A stretch of 64,000 nucleotides of DNA, from the NCBI RefSeq assembly GCF_004216695.1, contig NZ_SGXC01000001.1, positions 248,001 to 312,000 on the forward strand, in the 5' to 3' direction. Shown piece after piece: positions 53,026 to 61,970 of this stretch (its first letter is position 1; each line of letters begins with the position of its first letter). The translations under genes and the position numbers were made by a program. The notes beneath the pieces were generated by a model. It was not told the DNA's origin. It searched no databases and saw nothing but the letters and a program-made list of their open reading frames with translations. The DNA comes from Pigmentiphaga kullae. Its GTDB lineage: Bacteria > Pseudomonadota > Gammaproteobacteria > Burkholderiales > Burkholderiaceae_B.

Positions 53026-53807
53026 CAGGCCGCCCGGCGCACGCCGGCCGCGTCGACATCCGCCTCGGCCTCGCCCGCGATCAATGCGCGCAGTGCCTGC
53101 CGGACCGCCTGCCGCTGCGCCGGCGTTTCCCATTGCGCGCGCGGGAATTCGCCCACCACCCGCCCCGGCCGGTCGAACACCAGCACCCGGTCGGCCATGG
53201 ACAACGCCTCGTCCAGCGAATGCGTGATCTGCAGCACGGTCTGCCCATGCGCCTTGGCGATGCGCTGGAAGTCGCCGCGCAGCGCGGCGGCGGTCACCTC
53301 GTCCAGCGCGCCGAAGGCCTCGTCGGCGATCATGACCTCGGGCCGGGTGATCAGCGCCCGCGCCAGCGCCACCCGCTGGCGCATGCCGCCCGACAGTTGC
53401 TGGGGATAGGCCTGTTCATGGCCGGCCAGGCCGACCTTGCACAGCAGTTCGACGGCCTGCGCCTCGGTATCCGGCGAACGGGTGCGCAGGATCTCCAGCG
53501 GCACCAGCACGTTGTCGAGCGCGGTGCGCCATGGCAACAGGCGATCGGTCTGGAACACGCAGCCTATGCGGCCGCGCAGGCGGTTGAAGTCGCGCAGGGG
53601 ATCGACGCCCAGCACCCGCACCTTGCCGCCCGAAGCCTGCGCCAGGCCCAGGATCAGGTTGACCGCCGTCGATTTGCCGCAGCCCGTGCGGCCGACGATG
53701 CAGACGTGTTCCCCGGCGGACACGGAAAAACTCAGGTCGGCGATGGCGGGCGCGCGGCCCTTGCCGAACCGTTTCTCGACCTGGGTGAATGCGATGGCCT
53801 CAGGCAT
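53025..53807 (-). CDS. ABC transporter ATPase, SsuB/TauB type
   Basis: ATPase of 260 residues. Walker A GRTGCGKST (about 40-48), Q-loop CVFQTDRLLPW, signature LSGGMRQR (about 138-145), Walker B VMIADEAFGALDE and H-loop ITHSLDEA are complete. The W of LLPW is typical of nitrate/sulfonate/taurine importers. It overlaps the permease gene by 8 bases and the following MFS gene by one base, so the operon is tightly coupled. Confidence 0.95.
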   Translation of the reverse strand: MPEAIAFTQVEKRFGKGRAPAIADLSFSVSAGEHVCIVGRTGCGKSTAVNLILGLAQASGGKVRVLGVDPLRDFNRLRGRIGCVFQTDRLLPWRTALDNVLVPLEILRTRSPDTEAQAVELLCKVGLAGHEQAYPQQLSGGMRQRVALARALITRPEVMIADEAFGALDEVTAAALRGDFQRIAKAHGQTVLQITHSLDEALSMADRVLVFDRPGRVVGEFPRAQWETPAQRQAVRQALRALIAGEAEADVDAAGVRRAA

Positions 53808-54621
53808 GGCTGCGTACTCCGTCGTGGCCGCGATACGACAGGAACCGGCGCTCGAAGCCGCTCAGCACCTGGTTGCTCAGGATGACGAAGGCCACCAGCA
53901 CGGCCGTCCAGACGATGGTCTGGTCCATGCGGAACATCTCTTGCGACACGCGCAACTGGTGGCCGATGCCGGTAATGCCGCCCAGCAGCTCGGCCATGAT
54001 GGTGACGCGCGTGGCATTGCCGATGTTGATCCGCCAAACCGTCAGCAGCGACGGCAGGACCGCCGGCCACCACAGGATGCGGGCCCGCTGCCACGGCGTG
54101 GGCCGCATGGACTGCACCAGGTCCACCCAGTCGCGCGGAATGCCGCGCAGTGCGTCGCGGGCCTGGTAGAAGAACGCGGGCAGCGCCGAGGTGACCACCA
54201 CGAAGGCGATGCGCGCCTCGGCGTCCCGGAACCACAGGATGGCGAAGATGACCCAGCACAGGGACGGAATGCCCTGCTTGAGTTCGACCAGGGGCACCAG
54301 GAAGCGCTCGACGTGGACATTGCCGGCCACGGCCGCGCCCAGCAGGGACGACACCAGGAACGAGGCCAGCAGGTACGCCCAGATGCGCCCGTAGGTGATG
54401 GCGATGGCCGACCAGCCCTCCGGCGAGGCCAGCAGTTCGCCCGCGGTGGCCGCGATCTGCGCCAGCGAGGGGAAGAACATGGGAGTCGAATGATGCGACG
54501 CCCATTCCCACGCCCCCAGCATCAATGCGATGGCCAGCGCGCCTTCCCACGGCACGGCGGGCCAGGACAGCCGCCAGGCGCGCCGCCGTACCGGTGCGTT
54601 CGGCTCCGCGAGGCTACTCAT
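53800..54621 (-). CDS. ABC transporter permease, SsuC/TauC type
   Basis: Permease of 273 residues with about six membrane helices. The cytoplasmic EAA loop reads EEVA-like ALRGIPRDWVDLVQSMRPTPWQRARILWWPAVLPSLLT, and the start carries MSSLAEPNAPVRRRAW followed by the first helix. Such permeases import sulfonates, nitrate or aromatic sulfonates. It overlaps the binding-protein gene upstream by 8 bases. Confidence 0.93.
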   Translation of the reverse strand: MSSLAEPNAPVRRRAWRLSWPAVPWEGALAIALMLGAWEWASHHSTPMFFPSLAQIAATAGELLASPEGWSAIAITYGRIWAYLLASFLVSSLLGAAVAGNVHVERFLVPLVELKQGIPSLCWVIFAILWFRDAEARIAFVVVTSALPAFFYQARDALRGIPRDWVDLVQSMRPTPWQRARILWWPAVLPSLLTVWRINIGNATRVTIMAELLGGITGIGHQLRVSQEMFRMDQTIVWTAVLVAFVILSNQVLSGFERRFLSYRGHDGVRSHA

Positions 54622-55648
54622 TCCTTCCTTCCACGTCGAAGGCCGACACCAGCGAATCGAGCTCCGCGTCCGTCAGCGGCCGCGGCAGCTGGCCGCCCTC
54701 GGGCAGCAGCTTCTGCGTCAGCAGCGCCACCGTCTTGATGTGCCGGCGCAGGGGCTCGATGCGGGTCAGGTCGCGATAGCGCTCCAGCACGCCTTGCAGC
54801 GCGCCAACCTCGACCTGCGCGTCCTTGGACACCAGGCGGGCGGCCTCGGCCGGCTTTTGCCGGATGAACTCCGCCGCTTCGCGGTTGGCCGCGTAGAACT
54901 TGCGGATCAGCGCCTGGTTGGCGGCCTGGGCGATCCATGGCGAGGCAACGCCCAGCGTGATGGACGGTACGAAATCCGTGCCCGAGGCCTTCTGCCACAC
55001 GGCCTTGTCGAACACCGGCAGCGAATGCAGGGCCCCCTTGCCCTGCGCGACCGCGGCGGCACCCTCGGTCGGATTGACCAGCAGGGCATCGACGCGCCCG
55101 AGTTGCAGCTCGGCCAGACCCGCGGCGCCGCGCGCGCTCGACGACTTGATCGTGACCTTGCCCAGGTCCACGCCCCGCGCCTGCAGGAACCACTTCGACA
55201 GCGCCCAGCTTCCGGTGATCGTGTCGGTCTGCACCACCTTGCCCTGCAGCTGCCTGACATCCGTGATCGCGGGGTCGCGGATGACGATGTCGGACTCGAA
55301 GTTGAAGATGTTCCACAGCAGCGTGAAATCGGCGCCCTGCTGCTTGAAGCGGCTGACCGCGGCGATCGCGGCGCAGAAGCAGACCGGATCCCGGCCCGTG
55401 GCGAAATCGGTATAGGCCACGTTGGAAGGCTTGGGCGTGACGGTCAGTTCGAACCCGTGCTTGCGGTCCAGCCCCAGCCGCTGGATCAGCACCGGTATCC
55501 AGATGCTTTGCGAAGGCGGCGAGAACACCGTGACCGCCAGCTTGGGCAGCGGCTCGGCCGCCTGGGCGATGGATGCCGTGGCGTTCACCGCCAGCCCCAC
55601 GGCCAGCGCGGCGCCGATCTTGCGAAACAGCTCTTTCAGGTTTTCCAT
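54614..55648 (-). CDS. ABC transporter periplasmic binding protein, nitrate/sulfonate type
   Basis: Binding protein of 344 residues from the ATG at 55648, with signal peptide to about 29 (ASIAQAAEP). LAVTVFSPPSQSIWIPVLIQRLGLDRKHGFELTVTPKPSN, DVRQLQGKVVQTDTITGSWALSKWFLQARGVDLGKVTIKSS and PGIAQLQLGRVDALL-like segments follow the SsuA/TauA fold. A much longer frame on this strand is accidental. The ligand is unknown; the TauD-like dioxygenase gene 5 bases upstream suggests a sulfonate or sulfate ester. Confidence 0.92.
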   Translation of the reverse strand: MENLKELFRKIGAALAVGLAVNATASIAQAAEPLPKLAVTVFSPPSQSIWIPVLIQRLGLDRKHGFELTVTPKPSNVAYTDFATGRDPVCFCAAIAAVSRFKQQGADFTLLWNIFNFESDIVIRDPAITDVRQLQGKVVQTDTITGSWALSKWFLQARGVDLGKVTIKSSSARGAAGLAELQLGRVDALLVNPTEGAAAVAQGKGALHSLPVFDKAVWQKASGTDFVPSITLGVASPWIAQAANQALIRKFYAANREAAEFIRQKPAEAARLVSKDAQVEVGALQGVLERYRDLTRIEPLRRHIKTVALLTQKLLPEGGQLPRPLTDAELDSLVSAFDVEGRNE

Positions 55649-55653
55649 GGTGA

Positions 55654-56577
55654 TCAATCCAGCACCGCGCGATGCAGCACGCGGTCTTGTCCCGCGTAGT
55701 TGAAGATGCCCCGATGCTGGACGATGCGGTTGTCCCAGATCAGCGCCGCGCCGGCCTCCCAGCGGTACTCGGTGCAGACTTCGGGCGACTTGATGAACTC
55801 GAACACGATTCCCAGCAGGTGGTCGCTGACCAGCCGGGGCACGCCCAGCACCCGCTGCGCATAGAGTTCGCAGGCGAAAAGCTGGCGCGCGCCGGTTTCC
55901 GGATGCACCCGCACCAGCGGCACCTCCAGCGGCGGCGTGTCCAGCCGTGCCTGGGCCAGCCGTTCCGGGTCGCCATAGGACATGGACACCAGCCCCATCT
56001 GGTCGGCGTTGTGCAGGATGGTCAGCGTGTCCAGATAGGCCGCGAAGCGCGGGTCGAGCAGCCGGTAGGCGGCCGTGGCGTTCGAGAACAGCGTCCCGCC
56101 GCCGTGCCTGGGCGCTTGGACGGCGTACAGGGCCGTGAACTTCTGCGGGCGTTCGCGATAGGCCTGGTCGATGTGCCAGATGTAGTTGGTGCGCGTCTTC
56201 TTGCGCGCCGAATCGATGGCATTGGCCTCGCCGCCCACGCGCGGCGCCTGCGGATTGCCGGCGAACCGGGGCGAGCCGAACAGCGCCGCGAACGGCTCGA
56301 AGTCGCCGGCCGCGACCGATCCCGGCTCGAACGACAGGAAGCCGTACTCCAGCAGGGAGCGGTAGAGGAAGGCCTGGACTTCGTCCGGTGTCGGGACCCC
56401 GGGCTGGAAGCGGAATCCCTGCACCAGGCCGCCCACGATGGGGGAATAGGGCTGGATGCGGATCTCGCCCAGGCGCGTCTCGTCGTAGCGATAAAGCTCG
56501 GGGTCGAGAATGCGGGGCTGGTGCAGCTCGGTATCCGCGGGCCGATGCAGCGGTTTGAGCAATGCGTTCATCGTCAT
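55654..56577 (-). CDS. TauD/TfdA-family alpha-ketoglutarate dioxygenase
   Basis: Non-heme iron dioxygenase of 307 residues. The iron site is His135-x-Asp137 (WHIDQAY) with distal His about 288 (VQHRGIF), followed by an Arg in RVLHR that binds 2-oxoglutarate. Relatives oxygenate taurine, alkyl sulfates or phenoxyacetates and release sulfite, aldehyde or phenol. It leads the operon with an SsuABC-type importer, so an organosulfur scavenging role is likely; substrate specificity cannot be read. ATG at 56571 is a possible alternative start. Confidence 0.9.
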   Translation of the reverse strand: MTMNALLKPLHRPADTELHQPRILDPELYRYDETRLGEIRIQPYSPIVGGLVQGFRFQPGVPTPDEVQAFLYRSLLEYGFLSFEPGSVAAGDFEPFAALFGSPRFAGNPQAPRVGGEANAIDSARKKTRTNYIWHIDQAYRERPQKFTALYAVQAPRHGGGTLFSNATAAYRLLDPRFAAYLDTLTILHNADQMGLVSMSYGDPERLAQARLDTPPLEVPLVRVHPETGARQLFACELYAQRVLGVPRLVSDHLLGIVFEFIKSPEVCTEYRWEAGAALIWDNRIVQHRGIFNYAGQDRVLHRAVLD

Positions 56578-56710
56578 TCGTCTCGCGAAAGAGAGCCAGA
56601 ATAACGACGGCCGCCGCGCCCGCTAACGAATGTTTCCGAGTTTCGTTATACGCCGCGTGCAAGCGGAAGAGCGCGGGCGGGGCAACTGCCCCGCCGGCTC
56701 GGGAAGGAAC

Positions 56711-57244
56711 TTACTTGATGACGGTCAGCTTCGGGCGGCCGCGATCGGGGCCGCCCGAAGGCGGGGGATCCGTATCGTCCGGCCCTTCGTCGGACGGGGC
56801 CGATGGCGTCTCGCCCGCCGGTACGGCGGACAACTGGGGACGGGACGCCGACACGTTTTCCTGCGGTTCGGCGGCGGCCCCATCGTCGACCACCGGGCTG
56901 TCGGGCGCGACGCCCGTGTCCGCCGCGGCGGACGGTCCGGCCTCGAAGGCCATGCCATGTCCGGTCTCGCGCGCGTAGATGGCCGTGACCGCATCCACGG
57001 GAACGGAAATCTGCCGCGCCACGCCACCGAAGCGCGCCTGGAACTCGATGAACTCGTTGCCCAGCTGCAGCTTGTGGGTGGCCAGCCGGCCGACGTTCAG
57101 GACGATCTCGCCGTTCTTGACGTGCTCGCGCGGCACCACCACCCGCTCGTCGACGGTTACCGCCAGATGAGGCGTGTAGCCGTTGTCGGTGCACCACTCG
57201 TGCAGCGCGCGGATCAGGTAAGGCTTGGTGGAGATTTCGCTCAT
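56711..57244 (-). CDS. sspB: ClpXP adaptor SspB
   Basis: Protein of 177 residues: N-terminal SspB domain (TKPYLIRALHEWCTDNGYTPHLAV, VVPREHVKNGEIVLNVG, FIEFQARFGGVARQISVPVDAVTAIYARE, about 1-110), a long low-complexity acidic/proline linker and a C-terminal RPKLTVIK that matches the short ClpX-binding tail of SspB. It delivers ssrA-tagged and other substrates to ClpXP. Follows sspA in the usual order. Confidence 0.93.
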   Translation of the reverse strand: MSEISTKPYLIRALHEWCTDNGYTPHLAVTVDERVVVPREHVKNGEIVLNVGRLATHKLQLGNEFIEFQARFGGVARQISVPVDAVTAIYARETGHGMAFEAGPSAAADTGVAPDSPVVDDGAAAEPQENVSASRPQLSAVPAGETPSAPSDEGPDDTDPPPSGGPDRGRPKLTVIK

Positions 57245-57338
57245 GGTTGCATCCCTCGCGCGGCATGCCGCGGCTGGCCGACGGCCCGGACAGCAAGGGC
57301 CGCCGCGCGGGGCCGGCGGACGATCCGTGCGCTGCGCA

Positions 57339-57950
57339 TCAGCGGCGCATGACCTTTTCGGACGGCGTCAGCGCCTCGATGTACGCCGGCCGCGAGAAGA
57401 TGCGCTCGGCATACTTCTGCAACGGGGCGGCGTTCTTCGGCAGCTCGATGCCATAGTGGTCCAGGCGCCAGAGCAGCGGCGCGATCGCCACGTCCAGCAT
57501 CGAGAACTCTTCGCCAAGCATAAACTTGTTTTTCAGGAAGATAGGCGCGAGCTGCGAGAGGCGGTCGCGGATCTGCTGGCGCGCCTGCTCGAGCGCCTTC
57601 TCGTCGGCGCGGCTTTCGCGGGCTTCCAGCGTGCCGACGTGCACGAACAGTTCCTTCTCGAAGTTGAACAGGAACAGCCGCGCGCGGGCGCGCATCACCG
57701 GATCGGCGGGCATCAGCTGCGGATGCGGGAACCGCTCGTCGATGTACTCGTTGATGATGTTCGACTCGTACAGCACCAGATCGCGCTCGACCAGGATGGG
57801 CACCTGGCCGTACGGGTTCATGACGGCGATGTCCTCGGGCTTGTTGTAGAGGTCGACGTCGCGGATTTCGAAATCCATGCCCTTTTCGAACAACACGAAA
57901 CGGCAGCGTTGGGAGAACGGACACGTGGTTCCGGAGTAAAGCACCATCAT
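57339..57950 (-). CDS. sspA: Stringent starvation protein A (GST-fold)
   Basis: Glutathione-S-transferase-fold protein of 203 residues. LYSGTTCPFSQRCRFVLFEKGM, PYGQVPILVERDLVLYESNIINEYIDERFP and the C-terminal all-helical domain with LDVAIAPLLWRLDHYGIELP match SspA of betaproteobacteria. It associates with RNA polymerase and acts in stress responses rather than detoxification. ATG 57950 follows GGAGG; an upstream frame to 58001 is not used. Between petC and sspB in the conserved order. Confidence 0.94.
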   Translation of the reverse strand: MMVLYSGTTCPFSQRCRFVLFEKGMDFEIRDVDLYNKPEDIAVMNPYGQVPILVERDLVLYESNIINEYIDERFPHPQLMPADPVMRARARLFLFNFEKELFVHVGTLEARESRADEKALEQARQQIRDRLSQLAPIFLKNKFMLGEEFSMLDVAIAPLLWRLDHYGIELPKNAAPLQKYAERIFSRPAYIEALTPSEKVMRR

Positions 57951-58034
57951 GGCGGGGCCTCCGAGAGGGTATGTAAAAACGTTAAAGGGCCAGCCATCCA
58001 AGAGGATGCTGGCCCCGGACAGGTAGTTCGAGAA

Positions 58035-58871
58035 CTACTTGACGTCCTTCCAGTACACGGCGTTCAGGCGCCAGGTGATGACCGTGAAGAAAGCCAGGAA
58101 AATCAGCACCCACACCCCCAGCCGCACGCGATGCTGCTGCACGGGCTCGGCCATCCACGACATGAACGCGACCAGATCGGCCACGTCGTTGTCGTACGCT
58201 TGCACCCGGGCCGGATCCTTGGCCGTGAAACGCGTTTCCATCGTTTCGTGGCCGTGGTAGTCGGCAACCGGCTCGTGCTTGACGGTGGCGGCGCCGTTCA
58301 CGTCGTAAGTCGTCGTGACACGCTCCCAGCCGTGCTCGCCTTCGCCCCGGTGCATGGCGACGGTGGTGAGTTCGCGCGGACCCTGGCGCTCCCACAGCAC
58401 ATGGGGCATGCCCACGCTGGGAAAGACCAGGTTGTTCCAGCCCGTGGGCCGGGTATCGTCGCGGTAGAACGTACGCAGGTAGGTGTAGAGGTAATCGGCG
58501 CCCGACGGTCCGGCATTGACGGATTTCGCCCGGGCAATGACCGACAGGTCGGGAGGCGCGGCGCCGAACCATTCCTTCGCCTCTTTGGCGTTCATGGCAA
58601 CGGTCATCATGTCGCCGACTTTGCCGTCCGAAAACAGGAGGTTGTCCTTGATCTGTTCGTCGGTCAGGCCGATGTCCTTGAGCCGATTGTACCGCATGGC
58701 CGAAGCGGCATGACAGTTCAGGCAATAGTTGACGAACAGTTTGGCCCCGTTTTGCAGGGCAGGCAGGTCGTTCAGGCGCGCGGGCGCCTTCTCCAGGTGA
58801 TACCCGCCTTCGGCTGCCTGCACCCCAGTGCAGGCCAGCATCAGAATCAGTAGACCGAGCAGCTTCTTCAT
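58035..58871 (-). CDS. petC: Ubiquinol-cytochrome c reductase, cytochrome c1
   Basis: Cytochrome c1 of 278 residues. Signal peptide to about residue 19 (TGVQA), heme c motif CLNCH (about 50-54), a distal methionine in the FPSVGMPHVL segment and a C-terminal anchor VWVLIFLAFFTVITWRL. It accepts electrons from the Rieske protein and passes them to a soluble cytochrome c. Last of the petABC order on the minus strand. Confidence 0.97.
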   Translation of the reverse strand: MKKLLGLLILMLACTGVQAAEGGYHLEKAPARLNDLPALQNGAKLFVNYCLNCHAASAMRYNRLKDIGLTDEQIKDNLLFSDGKVGDMMTVAMNAKEAKEWFGAAPPDLSVIARAKSVNAGPSGADYLYTYLRTFYRDDTRPTGWNNLVFPSVGMPHVLWERQGPRELTTVAMHRGEGEHGWERVTTTYDVNGAATVKHEPVADYHGHETMETRFTAKDPARVQAYDNDVADLVAFMSWMAEPVQQHRVRLGVWVLIFLAFFTVITWRLNAVYWKDVK

Positions 58872-58927
58872 CGTGATATCCGTAGTCTGTCAGGCCGGCG
58901 CAACCGCCGCCGGCCCGGTGAACATCC

Positions 58928-60313
58928 TCAGTGGGCGGAGAAAGTGACCCGTTCGGGCACGGGCTTGAACGTGCCGAGCCGGCTCCAGAACGGCATCAGC
59001 AGGAAGAAGCCGAGGTAGAGGACCGTGCCGATCTGCGAGATCAGGTTGAAGACCTCGGTGGGCGGCTGCGTGCCCAGGTAGCCCAGCACCAGGAAGTTGA
59101 CGATGAAGATGCCGTAGATCCACTTGTGCCAGCCCGGACGGTAGCGGATGGACTTGACGGGCGAATGGTCGAGCCAGGGCAGGAAGAACAGGATGACCAC
59201 CGCGCCGCCCATCGTCAGCACGCCCCAGAACTTGGCGTCCCAGACGCGCAGCAGGACGGCGATCGCCAGCAGCACCACGACGATGGCGATCTTGGCCACG
59301 CCACTGACACGGCTCTTGAGCAGGAACCACACCGCCGCCGCGACCGCGGCGAACGCCAGCACCCAGGTGAAGTCGTCGGTGCAGGCACGCAGCATCGAGT
59401 AGAAGGGCGTGAAGTACCAGACCGGCGCGATGTGCGGCGGGGTCTTCAGCGGGTCGGCCGGGATGAAGTTGTTGTACTCGAGGAAGTAGCCGCCCATCTC
59501 CGGCGCGAAGAACACGATCGCGCTGAAGATCATCAGGAAGATGGCCACGCCGAACAGGTCATGCACGGAGTAGTAGGGGTGGAACGGGATGCCGTCGAGC
59601 GGAATGCCGTTGGCGTCCTTCTTGGCCTTGATCTCGACGCCGTCGGGGTTGTTGGAGCCGACTTCGTGCAGCGCGATGACGTGCGCCACGACCAGGCCCA
59701 GCAGCACCAGCGGCACGGCGATGACGTGGAACGAGAAGAAGCGGTTCAGGGTCGCGTCGGAGACGACGTAGTCGCCGCGTATCAGGATCGCCAGGTCGGG
59801 GCCGACGAACGGAATGGCCGAGAACAGGTTCACGATGACCTGGGCGCCCCAGTAGGACATCTGGCCCCAGGGCAGCAGGTAGCCCATGAAGGCTTCGGCC
59901 ATCAGGCACAGGAAGATCGCCACGCCGAAGATCCAGACCAGTTCGCGCGGCTTGCGGTACGAGCCGTAGAACAGCCCGCGCAGCATGTGCAGGTACACCA
60001 CGACGAAGAACATCGAGGCGCCGGTGGAGTGCATGTACCGGACCAGCCAGCCCCACGGCACTTCCCGCATGATGTATTCGACCGACTGGAACGCGCGTTC
60101 GGCGTCGGGCTTGTAGTGCATGACCAGGAAAATCCCGGTCACGATCTGGATGACCAGCACCAGGAGCGCCAGCGAGCCGAAGAAATACCAGAAATTGAAG
60201 TTCTTCGGTGCGTAGTACTCGGACAGGTGCGCTTTCCAGGTCGAGGTGAGCGGAAAGCGGGCGTCGATCCAGCCCAGAAGGCCAGTTGTCTCGACATTCT
60301 TCTCGCCAGCCAT
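58928..60313 (-). CDS. petB: Ubiquinol-cytochrome c reductase, cytochrome b
   Basis: Cytochrome b of 461 residues from the ATG at 60313. Two heme-binding histidine pairs in HSTGASMFFVVVYLHMLRG (helix B) and FFSFHVIAVPLVLLGLVVAHVIALH (helix D), and the Qo-site PEWY-equivalent PVWYFTPFY, mark the bc1 type. Eight to nine membrane helices; the C-terminal third is fused as in betaproteobacteria. It contains both quinone sites of the complex and is cotranscribed with petA and petC. Confidence 0.97.
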   Translation of the reverse strand: MAGEKNVETTGLLGWIDARFPLTSTWKAHLSEYYAPKNFNFWYFFGSLALLVLVIQIVTGIFLVMHYKPDAERAFQSVEYIMREVPWGWLVRYMHSTGASMFFVVVYLHMLRGLFYGSYRKPRELVWIFGVAIFLCLMAEAFMGYLLPWGQMSYWGAQVIVNLFSAIPFVGPDLAILIRGDYVVSDATLNRFFSFHVIAVPLVLLGLVVAHVIALHEVGSNNPDGVEIKAKKDANGIPLDGIPFHPYYSVHDLFGVAIFLMIFSAIVFFAPEMGGYFLEYNNFIPADPLKTPPHIAPVWYFTPFYSMLRACTDDFTWVLAFAAVAAAVWFLLKSRVSGVAKIAIVVVLLAIAVLLRVWDAKFWGVLTMGGAVVILFFLPWLDHSPVKSIRYRPGWHKWIYGIFIVNFLVLGYLGTQPPTEVFNLISQIGTVLYLGFFLLMPFWSRLGTFKPVPERVTFSAH

Positions 60314-60441
60314 GGCTGCTGCTCCTTTTGCTCGGCGGGTTCGGCGCTGCGCTGCTTGGTGCCGCAACGCCGACGTGTTTCTATGGCTACGTTTGACAGG
60401 AGGACGCGGCTATCGCCTCCCCCGCTGCGAATGACTGGCGT

Positions 60442-61050
60442 TCAGGCCTTGTTGTTCTTGTCGACACCGACCACGATCTTGGTATCGGACACGAACTCGT
60501 AGGGAGGAATCGTCAGGTTGTCGGGCGACGGCTTGTTCTTGTACACCCGTCCGGCCATGTCGAAGGTCGACCCGTGGCAGGGGCACAGGAAGCCGCCGTG
60601 CCAATCGGCCGGCAGGCTGGGCTGGGGCCCGGTGGCGAACCGGGCGGTGGGCGAGCACCCGAGGTGCGGGCAGATGCCGACGGCGACGAGGTACTCGGGC
60701 TTGATCGAGCGGTACTCGTTGCGCGCGTACTCGGGCGTGATTTCGTTCGGATTGCGCTCGGAATTCGGGTCGGCGAGCTGGGCGTCGACTTCCTTCAGCG
60801 TGGCAAGCTGCTCGGGCGTACGGCGGATGATCCAGACCGGCTTGCCGCGCCACTCGACGGTGCGCATTTCACCGGGCTGCATGTCTCCAATTTCGACCTC
60901 CACCGGAGCACCCGCCGCCTTCGCCCGTTCGGACGGGGCGAACGTGCTGACGAAAGGAACGGCCACGCCTACAGCCGCGACTCCCCCGACAGCACAGGTG
61001 GTTCCGACCCAAAACCGGCGGTCGGCGTCTACCACTTTGTCCTGACTCAT
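60442..61050 (-). CDS. petA: Ubiquinol-cytochrome c reductase, Rieske iron-sulfur subunit
   Basis: Rieske protein of 202 residues from the ATG at 61050. A Tat-like start with RRFWVGTTCAVGGVAAVGVAVPF anchors it; the cluster sites are CPHLGC and CPCHGS with the two Cys and two His. The first part of the longer frame above it is non-coding leader. It lifts electrons from ubiquinol to cytochrome c1. First gene of petABC. Confidence 0.97.
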   Translation of the reverse strand: MSQDKVVDADRRFWVGTTCAVGGVAAVGVAVPFVSTFAPSERAKAAGAPVEVEIGDMQPGEMRTVEWRGKPVWIIRRTPEQLATLKEVDAQLADPNSERNPNEITPEYARNEYRSIKPEYLVAVGICPHLGCSPTARFATGPQPSLPADWHGGFLCPCHGSTFDMAGRVYKNKPSPDNLTIPPYEFVSDTKIVVGVDKNNKA

Positions 61051-61265
61051 TGATTGACCCTCAAGATTACTTCTTCTCTTAGCACTTGAAAGCAGATTGG
61101 CGCTCTTGGCGGACCGGCGCCTTATAGTAACCTTCGAGTATAACGCAATGCCTACAGGCCCCGACAGACTTCGTAGCACATTCGCCATCGCGCCATTGCG
61201 GCCGAGGTTCCCGCTGCGCAAAAAAATAAGAGATACTTCGCGCAACAACAAACGGGAGGTGGTCC

Positions 61266-61706
61266 ATGAGCATCATGAAGGAATTCCGCGATTTCGCGAT
61301 GCGCGGCAATGTCGTCGACCTCGCGGTCGGTGTGATCATCGGCGCGGCGTTCGGCAAGATCGTCGATTCCCTGGTCAAAGACATCGTCATGCCGATCGTC
61401 AACGTCATCCTGGGCGGCAACGTCGATTTCAGCAACAAGTTCATCGTACTCCGGGCGCCGGCCGACTACGCCGGCCCGCAGACGTACGACGCCCTCAGCA
61501 AGGCCGGCGCCACCCTGCTCGGGTGGGGTAATTTCCTGACCATTCTGATCAACTTTGTGTTGCTGGCCTTCGTCATTTTCTGGATGGTCAAGGCCATGAA
61601 CCGCGCGCAGGCCCGCTTCACCAAGGAAGCCCCGCCCCCCGCGCCCGCGCCGACACCGGAAGACGTCGAACTGCTGCGCGAAATCCGCGATCTGCTGAAG
61701 AAGTAG
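61266..61706 (+). CDS. mscL: Large-conductance mechanosensitive channel MscL
   Basis: Channel protein of 146 residues: [39 protein letters not shown] (TM1), periplasmic loop, [25 protein letters not shown] (TM2) and a C-terminal helix [20 protein letters not shown] precedes the ATG. It opens under membrane tension to release solutes during osmotic downshock. Divergent from the petABC operon. Confidence 0.97.
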   Translation: MSIMKEFRDFAMRGNVVDLAVGVIIGAAFGKIVDSLVKDIVMPIVNVILGGNVDFSNKFIVLRAPADYAGPQTYDALSKAGATLLGWGNFLTILINFVLLAFVIFWMVKAMNRAQARFTKEAPPPAPAPTPEDVELLREIRDLLKK

Positions 61707-61955
61707 GTCCCCCCTACGCCCTTCGGGCGCCCCCCAGGGGGCGATGCGGGTGGACCGGCGGAGCCGGATCCACTGCATCCTGGGTCTAGTACCCGTTTCT
61801 TGGGTTGTGGCACCGGTGCTATCGCTGGCAGCCAGCGGTAGCAACCGTGCTTCAGTCCAAGATAGTTTCCCTAGACCCAGGAAACCGCGGATCTGGCTTT
61901 GCCAGTCCGCCAGTTTCGCCCCCTTGAGGGGGCCCGCGTAAGCGGGTAGGGGGTG
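61705..61955. repeat. Inverted pair of an intergenic palindromic element
   Basis: Two copies of one element face each other between mscL and the Nif3 gene. The left copy (about 61705-61789) contains CTACGCCCTTCGGGCG, CCCCCCAGGGGGCGA and ends CCTGGGTCTAG (61779-61789); the right copy starts CTAGACCCAGG (61871-61881) and runs back through CAGTTTCGCCCCCTTGAGGGGGC to about 61955. Elements of this kind are scattered in Bordetella/Achromobacter-type genomes, and their hairpins can end both converging transcripts. Ten C follow directly before the Nif3 stop. Confidence 0.7.
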
Positions 61956-61970
61956 GGCTTCCCCCCCCCC

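Noticed and set aside
51544-53409. Long plus-strand open frame opposite the MFS/ABC genes
   Set aside because: It is antisense to clear genes, is Gln/Arg/His/Ala-rich as expected of a high-GC shadow frame, and has no recognised motif. The same holds for 8190-9638, 48015-49862, 57225-58853 and 58931-60502.
54614-56662. 682-residue frame spanning binding protein and TauD region
   Set aside because: The part above 55648 is antisense-like, out of frame with the TauD gene, and of low-complexity composition; the binding protein's own signal peptide marks its start.
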